A DNA stretch of 64,000 nucleotides from Ignavibacteria bacterium (GTDB taxonomy: Bacteria; Bacteroidota; Ignavibacteria; Tepidaquicellales; Tepidaquicellaceae): NCBI GenBank assembly GCA_016709315.1, contig JADJMZ010000001.1:310001-374000 (forward strand), read 5' to 3'. Below the pieces are notes generated by a model. The model was not told the DNA's origin, did no database searches, and saw nothing but the letters and a program-made list of their open reading frames with translations. Below, piece by piece: positions 9,464-18,078 of this stretch. Every line of letters starts with the position of its first letter. Within the stretch, counting starts at the first letter, position 1. The translations under genes were made by a program, and so were the position numbers.

Positions 9464-10763
9464 CAGATACTCGATATTTATTAAGCTGATGCTGCTGTTT
9501 CTGGTATTTATTTTACTTGCAAACTTTTCAATCGGATTTATACTTTCCAGAATAATCGGCAAAGGTCCCCCGCAGGGTTCGCCTGAGAGATTTCCAGTTC
9601 CGGTGCAGAAGTATATTATCAGCAGGATAGGCGATCCTCCGGACACAAATCTTGCGAGAAGAGTTTCTGATGAACTACAGGTAAATTTCAGAATAGAATC
9701 TTCCGGCATAAGCTGGACAAATGACGAATCAATCCCGGATATTCCCCGGCTTCGGGAGGAAAAAGATTTCAGATCAGACGGGCAGAATTTTATAGTTCGT
9801 CTGAGAGGAAGACCAATAATTGTTAATAAGACTGATGACGGATATATAATTTTTTCACCGTTCATGCCGAGAGATCTGATCAATGAGACAAATGTAGTAA
9901 TCGCCGTTGTATTAATTATTACGATCCTTGCTGTCATGTTATATTTAGCATTGAGCTGGATATTCGGTCCGATAAAAAAATTGTCTGAAGGAGTCGAATT
10001 GATAAGTGAAGGAAATTTTGACAATACGATTATAGTGGACAGGAAAGACGAACTCGGAAATCTTGCTGCTTCAATCAATGAAATGAAAGAGAATATTTCG
10101 AATATGATTAAGTCGAAAGAATCTCTGCTCATTGATGTGTCGCACGAACTCAGGAGTCCGCTTACGAGGATCAAACTCGCAAATGAATTTATTGATGATC
10201 CGAAAATTCATAATAAGATCCGTGATGATGTGAAAGAGATGGAGCTTATGATAACTGAGCTGCTTGAGACATACAGAATGGATCACGAACAGGGAAAGTT
10301 CAGTATTGAAAAAGCAGATATTGTGAAACTTATAAAAGATGTAATTTCGAAATTTGAGTTTAAAGATATACAGTTCAGTTCTCAATTTGCTGAGAAGGAA
10401 ATATTTATTGACAGAAGAAAAATTGAAACTGTATTCCGTAATATCATTGACAACGCAGTGAAATATTCTGAAGGCAGAACGGTAGCAGTTGATATCTATG
10501 AAAGAGATGAAAACAGAGATTCCGTATTTGTTTCTGTGAAGGACAAAGGCAGAGGCATAGAAGAAGAAGAGCTCGGGAAAATTTTTGAACCGTTTTACAG
10601 AATTGATAAATCGAGAGACAAGAAGATAAGAGGTTACGGACTCGGATTAAGTCTTGTGAAGAAAATTCTCGAAGGGCATAATGCGGAGATTGAAGTAAAG
10701 AGCAGAAAGAATGAAGGGACGGAGTTTATTGTTACTTTCAAGAAAGGAATTACAAACAAATAA
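9444..10763 (+). CDS. Membrane sensor histidine kinase
   Basis: 439 residues. TM1 at about 13-36, a proline-rich periplasmic sensor of about 110 residues, TM2 at about 150-172, a HAMP linker (FGPIKKLSEGVELISEG), a dimerisation/phosphoacceptor domain with H234 in SHELRSPLTRIKLA, and a HATPase domain with N box (NIIDNAVKYSEG), G1 (VKDKGRGIEEEE) and G2 (GYGLGLSLVKKI). It pairs with the overlapping response regulator. The periplasmic region carries no recognised domain, so the signal is not known, but the spy-like gene upstream points to envelope stress. Confidence 0.94.
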   Translation: MLKKKNNRYSIFIKLMLLFLVFILLANFSIGFILSRIIGKGPPQGSPERFPVPVQKYIISRIGDPPDTNLARRVSDELQVNFRIESSGISWTNDESIPDIPRLREEKDFRSDGQNFIVRLRGRPIIVNKTDDGYIIFSPFMPRDLINETNVVIAVVLIITILAVMLYLALSWIFGPIKKLSEGVELISEGNFDNTIIVDRKDELGNLAASINEMKENISNMIKSKESLLIDVSHELRSPLTRIKLANEFIDDPKIHNKIRDDVKEMELMITELLETYRMDHEQGKFSIEKADIVKLIKDVISKFEFKDIQFSSQFAEKEIFIDRRKIETVFRNIIDNAVKYSEGRTVAVDIYERDENRDSVFVSVKDKGRGIEEEELGKIFEPFYRIDKSRDKKIRGYGLGLSLVKKILEGHNAEIEVKSRKNEGTEFIVTFKKGITNK

Positions 10764-10766
10764 TTT

Positions 10767-10796
10767 GCTCAAGTTGACCGCTTTGATCTTTGAAGA
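10767..10796. repeat. 30-bp inverted repeat, left copy
   Basis: GCTCAAGTTGACCGCTTTGA followed by TCTTTGAAGA. It matches the reverse complement of 15274-15303 at 28 of 30 positions. The two copies bracket the first genes of the sugar locus. Confidence 0.7.
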
Positions 10797-10977
10797 TTTT
10801 TTTTCAACACGTATTTCACAAATCATTTTACCTTTCATTTTAAACTCAGTGCCGTCCAAAAACTTTTTGTCATTAACAAATAACTTTTAGATTTTTATCT
10901 GAGCATAATTATATCTAAGATTCTAAATTAAACCCCTCACTAATTTTCTCCTCAAAGAGTTTTTCTCAAAACATAAA

Positions 10978-11140
10978 GACCACCTCCTAAATCGGGTGTC
11001 CCAAAAGTTGGTGGTTAAATTGGAAAAAGGTTACGGGATTCCCGCTGAATGACTTAGGTATTTTGGCCTCGTCCCATAGGCGAGCAGGGGGAGGTCTTAC
11101 AAGTGCCTTAACAATACCCCTTTATATATAAGGAGGTGAA
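10978..11140. other. Non-coding segment dense in inverted repeats, ending in a strong Shine-Dalgarno
   Basis: It lies within the 464-bp gap before the sugar locus. The ends are inverted (CACCTCCT near 10982, AGGAGGTG near 11131). Inside are GGTGTCCCAAAAGTTGGTGG, a GGGATTCCC palindrome, and GCAGGGGGAGGTC (11084-11096), the reverse of a motif at 13197 and 45088. The final AAGGAGGT can pair with ACCCCTT just upstream. No long frame follows; only a 7-codon TTG frame. Either a structured RNA or a mobile repeat. Confidence 0.45.
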
Positions 11141-11227
11141 AACCAATTGAAGGAGTTTGTCATAAGCTGACATTCAGCCATTAAATTTACTGTATTATAA
11201 ATATCAGTATTTGATTAATTTGTTTTC

Positions 11228-12217
11228 ATGCAAAGAAAAAAAATTCTTTTTATATGCGGATCCCGCAATCAGACCACAATGCTTCATCAGATATCAGGTC
11301 ATTTAAAAGATTACGAACATTATTATTCGGCATTTTTTTCTGACGGACTTGAGAGGATATTTGCTAAACTCGGACTTCTGGATTTTTCGGTTCTCGGAGG
11401 GAAGTTCAGGGAGCAGACGGAAAATTATTTCAGGGAACATAATCTTAAGACTGATTACGAAGGGAGAAAAAATGATTATGATCTGATAGTTATATGCAGT
11501 GATCTTATTGTTGCAAAGAATCTTCTGAATAAAAAAATGATAATGGTTCAGGAAGGAATGACAGATCCTGAAAACATTTTTTTTCACATGGCGAAAAAAT
11601 TCGGAATACCGAGATACTTCGGAGGTACTGCTTCGACAGGACTTTCGGATACATACACATATTTCTGTGTTGCTTCGGAAGGATACAGAGAGCTGTTCAT
11701 CAGGAAAGGAGTCAAGCCCGAAAAGATATTAGTTACCGGAATTCCTAATTTTGACGACTGCGCGAAGTATGTAAACAATAACTTTCCTTATAAAAATTAT
11801 GCGCTTGTCTGTTCGTCCGATTCACGTGAGACATTCAAATATGAAGGCAGGAAGATGATATTCAAACTTCATCCGAATGAAAGTATCCAGCGGGCGACAA
11901 GAGAGATAAATAATTATGCTCCGGATTCTTTGATATTTATTGAAGGCAACACAAATGAAATGGTGGCGAACTGTGACATTCTTATTACAATGTATTCTAC
12001 AGTTTCCTATGTCGGACTTTCTCTTGGCAAAAAAGTTTATTCATATTTTGATACTGAAGTTCTCAAAAAACTTCTGCCTATTCAGAACGGAGGAAAGTCA
12101 GCAGAAGTTATTTCCGGAATTTGCCGCTCTCTGATTGAAAGAGATTCTTTATCTGATCTTGAATTATCTCAATCAGGTAATAAAAGTAATTTGAACATGA
12201 ATTTCAGGACTGCATAA
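11228..12217 (+). CDS. GT-B-like glycosyl/glycerophosphotransferase of the surface-sugar locus
   Basis: 329 residues, soluble. The N-terminal half begins with a Rossmann-like strand (KKILFICGSRNQTTMLHQI). The C-terminal half has IFKLHPNES, then IFIEGNTNEMVANCDILITM and YSTVSYVGLSLGKKVYSY, which resemble the nucleotide-sugar-binding half of CDP-glycerol transferases and related GT-B enzymes. The substrate is unknown; the following genes suggest a CMP-activated acid. The stretch between SSDSRETFKYE and GRKMIFKLHPNE looks short for this kind of protein, so a small in-frame deletion is possible. First gene of the locus; the next starts 22 bp later. Confidence 0.65.
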   Translation: MQRKKILFICGSRNQTTMLHQISGHLKDYEHYYSAFFSDGLERIFAKLGLLDFSVLGGKFREQTENYFREHNLKTDYEGRKNDYDLIVICSDLIVAKNLLNKKMIMVQEGMTDPENIFFHMAKKFGIPRYFGGTASTGLSDTYTYFCVASEGYRELFIRKGVKPEKILVTGIPNFDDCAKYVNNNFPYKNYALVCSSDSRETFKYEGRKMIFKLHPNESIQRATREINNYAPDSLIFIEGNTNEMVANCDILITMYSTVSYVGLSLGKKVYSYFDTEVLKKLLPIQNGGKSAEVISGICRSLIERDSLSDLELSQSGNKSNLNMNFRTA

Positions 12218-12239
12218 CCTGCAGAATATTTTTATTTTA

Positions 12240-13070
12240 ATGAATAATAACAAAGATCAGAAAATACTTGTTGTAATACAGGCAAGGAAAAATTCATCCA
12301 GACTTCCCGGTAAAATTTTTCTTCCTTTGTCAGGCAAACCTCTGCTTTACAGAATGTATGAAAGAGTTTGCGCATCTGTTTCTGATAAGCAGATAGTTAT
12401 AGCCACAACTACTGATAAATCTGATGATGTGACAGCTGACTTATGCAAAGAGTATGATATGAATTTTTTCAGAGGGCATCCAGATGATCTTCTTGACAGG
12501 CATTACAAAGCGGGAATAGAATACGAAGCAGATGCAGTTATAAAAATACCTTCTGACTGTCCGCTTATTTGCCCCGATGTGATAGACAATGTTATAAGTT
12601 TTTACAAAAAAAATAAAAACGAATTTGACTTTGTAAGCAATCTTCATCCTGCGACTTATCCCGACGGTCAGGATGTGGAAATAATTCCGATGGAAATTTT
12701 GAAGCAGGCATGGACTGAAGCCAAAAAAGATTTTGAAAGAGAGCATACTACTCCTTTCATCTGGGAAAGACCTGAAAGGTTCAGGACAGGAAATGTTGAA
12801 TGGGAGACAGGTCTTGATCTTTCGATGAGTTACAGATTAACAATAGATTATCCTGAAGATTATGAATTTATTAAAAGAGTTTATGAAGAGCTTTACGATG
12901 AAAAGAAAATGTTTAAACTCTGTGACATCATGAAGCTGCTTGACAGAAAACCTGAAATTAAGAAGATCAATGAAATGTATAACGGAGTGAACTGGTACAG
13001 GAATCATCTGAGTGAGCTGAAGACGGTTTCTCAATTTCAAACGTCAAAGGTCAGACGTGAGAAGATGTAA
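12240..13070 (+). CDS. SpsF-type cytidylyltransferase-like protein
   Basis: 276 residues. The N-terminal nucleotidyltransferase motif VVIQARKNSSRLPGKIFLPL and the metal-binding region KIPSDCPLICPDVIDN identify the CMP-KDO/CMP-NeuAc synthetase-like family, closest to spore coat protein SpsF. It would activate a sugar acid with CTP. The later YRLTIDYPEDYEFIKRVYEE segment is typical of SpsF proteins. It lies between a GT-B-like transferase and a split transketolase, in a locus that also has a NeuB-type synthase, so the natural substrate is probably the product of that synthase. Confidence 0.88.
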   Translation: MNNNKDQKILVVIQARKNSSRLPGKIFLPLSGKPLLYRMYERVCASVSDKQIVIATTTDKSDDVTADLCKEYDMNFFRGHPDDLLDRHYKAGIEYEADAVIKIPSDCPLICPDVIDNVISFYKKNKNEFDFVSNLHPATYPDGQDVEIIPMEILKQAWTEAKKDFEREHTTPFIWERPERFRTGNVEWETGLDLSMSYRLTIDYPEDYEFIKRVYEELYDEKKMFKLCDIMKLLDRKPEIKKINEMYNGVNWYRNHLSELKTVSQFQTSKVRREKM

Positions 13071-13196
13071 AATTTCAAATTTCAAATCATAAATGTTAAA
13101 TGAGATCTGAAGTTACGCTAAAGACTATTTTTTCCCGATATTAACTTTTATAAATCAGAAAAGTAGTAAGTTATTTTAAAAGTAAACTCAGTTATC

Positions 13197-13245
13197 GACC
13201 TCCCCCTGCCCCCTTCTTCGCAAGGAGGGGGTTTGGGGGTTGTCT
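13197..13245. repeat. GACCTCCCCCTGC-family inverted repeat
   Basis: GACCTCCCCCTGCCCCCTTC with a partially complementary arm (AAGGAGGGGG, GGGGGTTGTC). It shares its first arm with 45088-45154 and, reversed, with 11084-11096. Non-coding, in the 273-bp gap before the transketolase gene. Confidence 0.65.
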
Positions 13246-13343
13246 TGAATTGAAAAACAGACACTTGCGTAACTTCAAATGATAATTTTGAATTTTCAAA
13301 GTCGTTGAGTAATGAACATTGTAAAACCAAAAATCTGTATTAA

Positions 13344-14202
13344 ATGAATAACGGAAAATTAACCGAACTGAAAGAAACTGCATTCAAAGTAAGGGAGCAT
13401 ATTATCAGGATGTCAGGCAATGGAGGATGCTTTATCGGCGCGTCTCTGTCCTGTGCTGATCTTGATAGTTTATCTTTACAAAGAATTTTTAAATGTAAAT
13501 AAAAATAATCTGAAAGATCCGGACAGGGATTATTTATTTTTATCGAAAGGTCATGATGTTCCTGCTTTGTACGGGACATTTGCGGAAATCGGATTCATTG
13601 AAAAGGAAAGACTGAAGAATCATCTGAAGACGAATGATTTTATTTACTGGCATCCGAACAGGAACATTCCTGGAATAGAATTTCATTCAGGATCACTCGG
13701 ACATCTGCTGAGCGTTGCAACAGGAGTTGCGATTGATTGTAAACTGAGAAAGCAGAATAATAAAATAGTTGTCATACTCGGTGACGGCGAACTGGACGAA
13801 GGTTCGGTTTGGGAAGCTGCATTGGTAGCAGGAGCAAAGAAGCTTGATAATTTAATTGCAGTAGTTGACAGGAATCATTTTCAGGCGAATATTGAAACAG
13901 AGAAACTCATACCTTTGAATCCTATCAGCGATAAGTTTGAAGCATTCGGCTGGAAAACAAAATCCTGTGACGGACACAGCTTTGAAGAATTGGAAAAAGC
14001 ATTTTCGGAATTCCCAATTGAAACCGGAAAGCCGAATCTTATAATAGCCGAAACCCGCAGAGGCAAAGGACTGCCGAGCATTGAAGCAAGAGCCGACAGA
14101 TGGTTCGCTAATTTTACAAATGATGAAGTGGAAATGCTTTTAAAAGAACTTCACGGAGGAAAAATTACTGAACTTACATCGGAAACCATTGTTGCGAGAT
14201 AA
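13344..14202 (+). CDS. Transketolase, N-terminal (TPP-binding) subunit, one frameshift
   Basis: Thiamine-diphosphate-binding half of a split transketolase. Start ATG 13344 (MNNGKLTELKETAFKVREHI). One extra base in CTTG at 13461-13464 breaks the frame; removing it joins CFIGASLSCADL to IVYLYKEFLN and gives about 285 residues. Seen: the substrate-channel FLSKGHDVPALYGTF, GSLGHLLSVATGVA, and the TPP motif GDGELDEGSVWEAALVAG followed by DRNHFQ. It is followed by the C-terminal subunit. Split transketolases are common; placement among sugar-acid genes suggests a dedicated role in making a surface sugar rather than the pentose-phosphate pathway. Confidence 0.9.
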
Positions 14203-14241
14203 ATTAACTTTTACAAAAATATTCAATAAGAAAATAAATTA

Positions 14242-15138
14242 ATGACATACGAAGAAATATTAAAAGATCTTGTAGATAAAGATGAACGATTTATGATACT
14301 CACGGCAGAGAACAGAGCCGCTATCAGGAACCTGCCGGATAAGATCGGAGACAGATTTATTGATACGGGGATAACCGAGCAGACTATGGTTGGTGTCGCT
14401 GCGGGACTTGCTTTGAGAGGAAGAATTCCTGTTGCACATGCGCTTGCTTCTTTTCTGACAATGAGAGCGTTTGAATTCATAAGAACTGATGTAGGGATCG
14501 GGAATCTGCCAGTAAAACTTGTCGGAGGATTTTCTGGATTCTTATCCGAAGCTAATGGTCCTACACATCAGGCGATTGAAGATGTTTCCATAATGCGGGG
14601 AATTCCGAATGTTAATGTATTCTGTCCTGCTGACGAAGAAGACATGCTGATCGGATTAAGAAAAGTTATGGAAAGCCCTGAACCGTTTTACATCCGATAC
14701 AATAATATCAAACCGGTTTATAAACATTCGGAGAAATTCGAAATCGGAAAAGCAGAAGTTGTGAGCGAAGGAAAAGATGTGACTATAATTGTTTACGGGG
14801 TTTTATTTGGTCAGGCAGTCGAAGCAAAAGAAATTCTTGAGAAGAAGGGATTGTCAGTTGGTCTGATAAATCTCAGAACAGTTAAGCCGGTAGATGAAGA
14901 AGCAATTTTAAATGCAGCTGTGAATTCAAAACTTCTTGTAACTCTTGAAGATCATTTTATAACCGGAGGACTGTATTCCATTACAGCCGAATTGTTTTTA
15001 AGAAATAAAATAATGTGTGATGTATTGCCCATAGCGCTGAAAGACAGTTGGTTCAAGCCGGCGCTGTTACAGGATGTGCTTGAGTATGAGGGATTTACGG
15101 GAAAGAAAATTGCTGATCGGATATTTAACTACAAGTAA
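14242..15138 (+). CDS. Transketolase, C-terminal (pyrimidine-binding) subunit
   Basis: 298 residues, complete. The pyrimidine-binding domain (about 1-165) has FIDTGITEQTMVGVAAGLAL with the catalytic Glu, then NGPTHQAIEDVSIMRGIPN. The C-terminal transketolase domain (about 175-298) has LINLRTVKPVDEEAIL and LVTLEDHFITGGLYS. It starts 39 bp after the N-terminal subunit, so the two form the holoenzyme. It would transfer a two-carbon ketol unit to an aldose acceptor, plausibly building the sugar that is later aminated and condensed by neighbouring enzymes. Confidence 0.93.
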   Translation: MTYEEILKDLVDKDERFMILTAENRAAIRNLPDKIGDRFIDTGITEQTMVGVAAGLALRGRIPVAHALASFLTMRAFEFIRTDVGIGNLPVKLVGGFSGFLSEANGPTHQAIEDVSIMRGIPNVNVFCPADEEDMLIGLRKVMESPEPFYIRYNNIKPVYKHSEKFEIGKAEVVSEGKDVTIIVYGVLFGQAVEAKEILEKKGLSVGLINLRTVKPVDEEAILNAAVNSKLLVTLEDHFITGGLYSITAELFLRNKIMCDVLPIALKDSWFKPALLQDVLEYEGFTGKKIADRIFNYK

Positions 15139-15273
15139 ATTTTTAATTAACTTAAGTTGACACCTTTAATATTGAATGCAAGAAATTGCCACTAATTTCA
15201 CTAATTGACACGAATTTGAAAAAGTAATTTTAATATAATTGGTGTGATTCGAGTGATTCGAGGCGGAAGACAT

Positions 15274-15303
15274 TCTTCAAAGATTAAAGCGGTCAACTTG
15301 AGT
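15274..15303. repeat. 30-bp inverted repeat, right copy
   Basis: TCTTCAAAGATTAAAGCGGT followed by CAACTTGAGT; the reverse complement matches 10767-10796 at 28 of 30 positions. The same 208-bp gap also holds a CACTAATTTCACTAATTGAC / GTGATTCGAGTGATTCGAG repeat. No gene is supported there. Confidence 0.7.
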
Positions 15304-15346
15304 AATTTTGTAATTTATATTTCATCATCTTATGTAGAAAAATATT

Positions 15347-15580
15347 ATGGGAAAAAATGAAATAAAAGATTTTATAAAATTTGCTCCTTCTTTTATGGAG
15401 CATAAAAACATCTGGTCTTCTTATGATGAAGATGCAGATGTTTTATATATTGATTTTAAAAAACCAAGCCATTCAGATGATTCCGAGTTGACCGATGATG
15501 ATGTAATAATCAGATATGAAAAGGGTGAAATCATTGGTCTGACTATTTTACATGCAAAATCCAGAAAATCTTTAAGCTAA
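15347..15580 (+). CDS. DUF2283 family small protein
   Basis: 77 residues. The core YDEDADVLYIDF, then DDDVIIRYEKGEIIGLTIL, is the DUF2283 signature, a small beta-rich fold of unknown function often found near toxin-antitoxin or mobile genes. It sits between the transketolase and the aminotransferase, 19 bp before the latter, but probably has no enzymatic role. An inverted repeat just upstream suggests it may have arrived separately from the sugar genes. Confidence 0.75.
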   Translation: MGKNEIKDFIKFAPSFMEHKNIWSSYDEDADVLYIDFKKPSHSDDSELTDDDVIIRYEKGEIIGLTILHAKSRKSLS

Positions 15581-15599
15581 ATCATTTAATTTTTTATAA

Positions 15600-16940
15600 A
15601 TGCTAAATAAAATCTGTTTTAATAAAAACTTCCCTGATATAACTGAATCAGACAAACTCTTCGAAAGAAGCAAAGGGCTTATCCCCGCTTTCACTCAAAC
15701 ACTTGCAAAAGGTCCGACGCAGTGGATAAAAGGTATTGCGCCGAAATATCTGAAGAAAGGAAAGGGCTCTCATGTCTGGGACGTAGACGGGAATGAATAC
15801 ATTGATTATACAATGGCAATCGGACCGTTAGTGCTTGGTTACTGTTACGGCAAAGTGGATGATGCAATAAGAAAACAGCTTGAAGACGGAATTACTTTTT
15901 CTATGATGCATCCGCTTGAAGTGGAGTTGTCTGAAAAGATCAGAAGCATTGTTCCGAATGCAGAGTCGGTAAGATTTTCCAAAACAGGGTGTGATGTGAC
16001 TACAGCGGCTGTTAGAGTTGCGAGAGCGTTTACAAAACGCGAGAAAGTTCTGTGCTGCGGATATCACGGATGGCACGACTGGTATATCGGAGTAACAGAC
16101 AGAGATTCCGGAATTCCCGCTGCAGTGAAGGACCTCACTTATACTTTTAATTATAATGATATTGAAAATCTAAAGCAGTCAATAGATGCCGATACGGCTT
16201 GTGTAATCCTTGAGCCGTTTGTTTTTGAAGAGGAAAGGAATGACTTTCTTAAGGAAGTTCAGGAAGTATGCAGAAAGAACGGAAGTCTTCTTATATTTGA
16301 TGAAATGTGGACGGGATTCAGAATTGCGGTTGGAGGCGCGCAGGAATATTTCGGAGTAAAGCCCGACCTGGCGTGTTATTCCAAAGCGATTGCGAACGGA
16401 ATGCCTTTATCCGTATTAACCGGAAGAGAAGAAGTGATGAGACTGTTTGACAGGGATGTATTTTTCTTTACTACTTTCGGAGGAGAGACATTGTCACTTG
16501 CGGCAAGTATGGCAACGATAGATGAGATCGCTGAAAAGAATGTACCGGAATTTCTTTCAATGCAGGGGAAAAAACTTAAGGACGGATACAATAAGATTTC
16601 ATCAGATCTCGGAATGGATTATACGCAGTGTTCGGGATACAACTGCAGGACAATAATTACATTCGATCCCGGCAAATCGGGATGTAATCCTCTTGAAATG
16701 AAATCACTTGTTCAGCAGGAAATGATAAAGAACGGAATACTCTGGTCCGGATTTCATAATATGTGTTTTTCACATTCTGATGAGGATGCCGAATACACAT
16801 TAAAATGCTATGAAAAAGTATTACCTTTGCTGAAGAAAGCGGTTGATGAAAAAAAAGTAGCGGAGTATCTCAAAGGAGAACCGGTTGAGCCGGTATTCAG
16901 AAAGACATCTAATTTTAATTTAAAACCTAAGACGCTTTAA
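15600..16940 (+). CDS. Class III (GSA-like) PLP aminotransferase/aminomutase
   Basis: 446 residues. Fold-type I PLP enzyme closest in appearance to glutamate-1-semialdehyde 2,1-aminomutase: HVWDVDGNEYIDYTMAIGP, RFSKTGCDVTTAAVRVARAF, GYHGWHDWY, FDEMWTGFR with the PLP-ring Asp near 234, and Schiff-base lysine K262 in CYSKAIANGMPL. Its place between transketolase and NeuB-like genes argues against heme synthesis and for amination, or amine migration, on a sugar. The protein is longer than typical HemL by a C-terminal stretch (EYLKGEPVEPVFRK). Confidence 0.87.
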   Translation: MLNKICFNKNFPDITESDKLFERSKGLIPAFTQTLAKGPTQWIKGIAPKYLKKGKGSHVWDVDGNEYIDYTMAIGPLVLGYCYGKVDDAIRKQLEDGITFSMMHPLEVELSEKIRSIVPNAESVRFSKTGCDVTTAAVRVARAFTKREKVLCCGYHGWHDWYIGVTDRDSGIPAAVKDLTYTFNYNDIENLKQSIDADTACVILEPFVFEEERNDFLKEVQEVCRKNGSLLIFDEMWTGFRIAVGGAQEYFGVKPDLACYSKAIANGMPLSVLTGREEVMRLFDRDVFFFTTFGGETLSLAASMATIDEIAEKNVPEFLSMQGKKLKDGYNKISSDLGMDYTQCSGYNCRTIITFDPGKSGCNPLEMKSLVQQEMIKNGILWSGFHNMCFSHSDEDAEYTLKCYEKVLPLLKKAVDEKKVAEYLKGEPVEPVFRKTSNFNLKPKTL

Positions 16941-16982
16941 TAAACATACTGTTATACATTTCATAAAAATAAATTTAGTATT

Positions 16983-17861
16983 ATGGCAAAAGTAAAAGCA
17001 GGAGATATATTCATCGGTGACGGAGAAAGCACTTTTATAATTGCTGAAATAGGAATTAATCACAACGGTTCATTAAAGCTCGCTAAGAAACTTATCAAAG
17101 CTGCTGTCAATGCCGGATGCAATGCAGTAAAATTTCAGAAGAGAACTCCGGAACTGTGCGTTCCGAAAGATCAGTGGAATATTGAACGAGATACACCGTG
17201 GGGAAGAATGACATACATTGATTACAGGCATAAGATCGAACTTAGTCTGGAAGATTATTCGGAGATAGACAGGTATTGCAGATTTAATAAAATAAACTGG
17301 TTCGCTTCATGCTGGGATGAAGAGTCTGTTGATTTTATTGAACACTTTGATCCGCCAATGTATAAAGTTGCATCAGCTTCACTGACAGATTACGGACTGC
17401 TTAATAAAAAAAGATCGACCGGAAAGACTCTGATCCTTTCAACAGGCATGTCAACTTTTAATGAAATAAAGGATTCGGTTAAATCAATTGGAAATGAGAA
17501 TCTCCTTCTTGCTCATTCCACTTCCTCTTATCCGTGCAAACTTGAAGAACTGAATCTGAATATGATACATACACTGAAAAAAACTTTCCCGGAAATCCCG
17601 ATCGGTTATTCCGGACATGAGACGGGACTGGCTCCGACACTTGCTGCTGTTGCGCTGGGAGCAACATTTGTAGAAAGACATATTACATTGGACAGGGCGA
17701 TGTGGGGAACAGATCAGGCGGCTTCAGTGGAACCCGGAGGATTCAAAAGACTTGTGGAAAATATCAGAGACATTGAAAGATCACTTGGCGACGGTGTGAA
17801 GAAAGTTTATGAAAGCGAGATGGGACAGAGGAAAAAGCTAAGAAGGGTCAGGTCAAATTAA
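16983..17861 (+). CDS. NeuB/SpsE-family ulosonic acid synthase without SAF domain
   Basis: 292 residues. TIM-barrel synthase that condenses phosphoenolpyruvate with an aldose to form a 3-deoxy-2-ulosonic acid. Seen: FIIAEIGINHNGSLKLAKKL, NAVKFQKRTPE, YKVASASLTDYGLL, LLAHSTSSYPC, IGYSGHETG and ATFVERHITLDRAMWGTDQ. The usual NeuB C-terminal antifreeze-like SAF domain, which helps bind the substrate, is absent: the chain ends at QRKKLRRVRSN. Together with the aminotransferase and the SpsF-type enzyme it suggests synthesis of an amino-ulosonic acid for a surface polymer. The exact acceptor cannot be read from sequence. Confidence 0.9.
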   Translation: MAKVKAGDIFIGDGESTFIIAEIGINHNGSLKLAKKLIKAAVNAGCNAVKFQKRTPELCVPKDQWNIERDTPWGRMTYIDYRHKIELSLEDYSEIDRYCRFNKINWFASCWDEESVDFIEHFDPPMYKVASASLTDYGLLNKKRSTGKTLILSTGMSTFNEIKDSVKSIGNENLLLAHSTSSYPCKLEELNLNMIHTLKKTFPEIPIGYSGHETGLAPTLAAVALGATFVERHITLDRAMWGTDQAASVEPGGFKRLVENIRDIERSLGDGVKKVYESEMGQRKKLRRVRSN

Positions 17862-17892
17862 TAATTAGTAATTAGTAATTAGTAATTAGTTT
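17862..17892. repeat. Short TAATTAG tandem repeat
   Basis: About four copies of the 7-bp unit TAATTAG directly after the NeuB-like stop codon. Confidence 0.75.
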
Positions 17893-17914
17893 TTTTAATT
17901 TATTAAGATTAGTA

Positions 17915-18070
17915 TTAAATTAATTTTTTACTGGCTGTGTTGATAACTAAATTAATTAAATCTTTGTAATCTCGTTTTTTATTTAAAATGATATCAGAGA
18001 AATTACAGATCACTTCATTTCCTCCGGTTTCAAAATAATTTACATTAAATTGTTCAATCTGATTTATTAA
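17915..18070 (-). pseudogene. Possible C-terminal gene remnant
   Basis: A minus-strand frame whose last 50 residues look protein-like: QFNVNYFETGGNEVICNFSD, then KKRDYKDLINLVI. The FETGGNxxxC pattern recalls the active-site Cys region near the C-terminus of amidinotransferase/arginine-deiminase-type enzymes. Upstream of about 18070 the frame runs into the plus-strand desaturase gene, so nothing more remains. Weak evidence. Confidence 0.25.
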
Positions 18071-18078
18071 TTTGCAAT

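Noticed and set aside
15600..16940. hemL (heme synthesis) identity for the aminotransferase
   Set aside because: The sugar-gene context and C-terminal extension favour a dedicated sugar enzyme; no heme genes are nearby.
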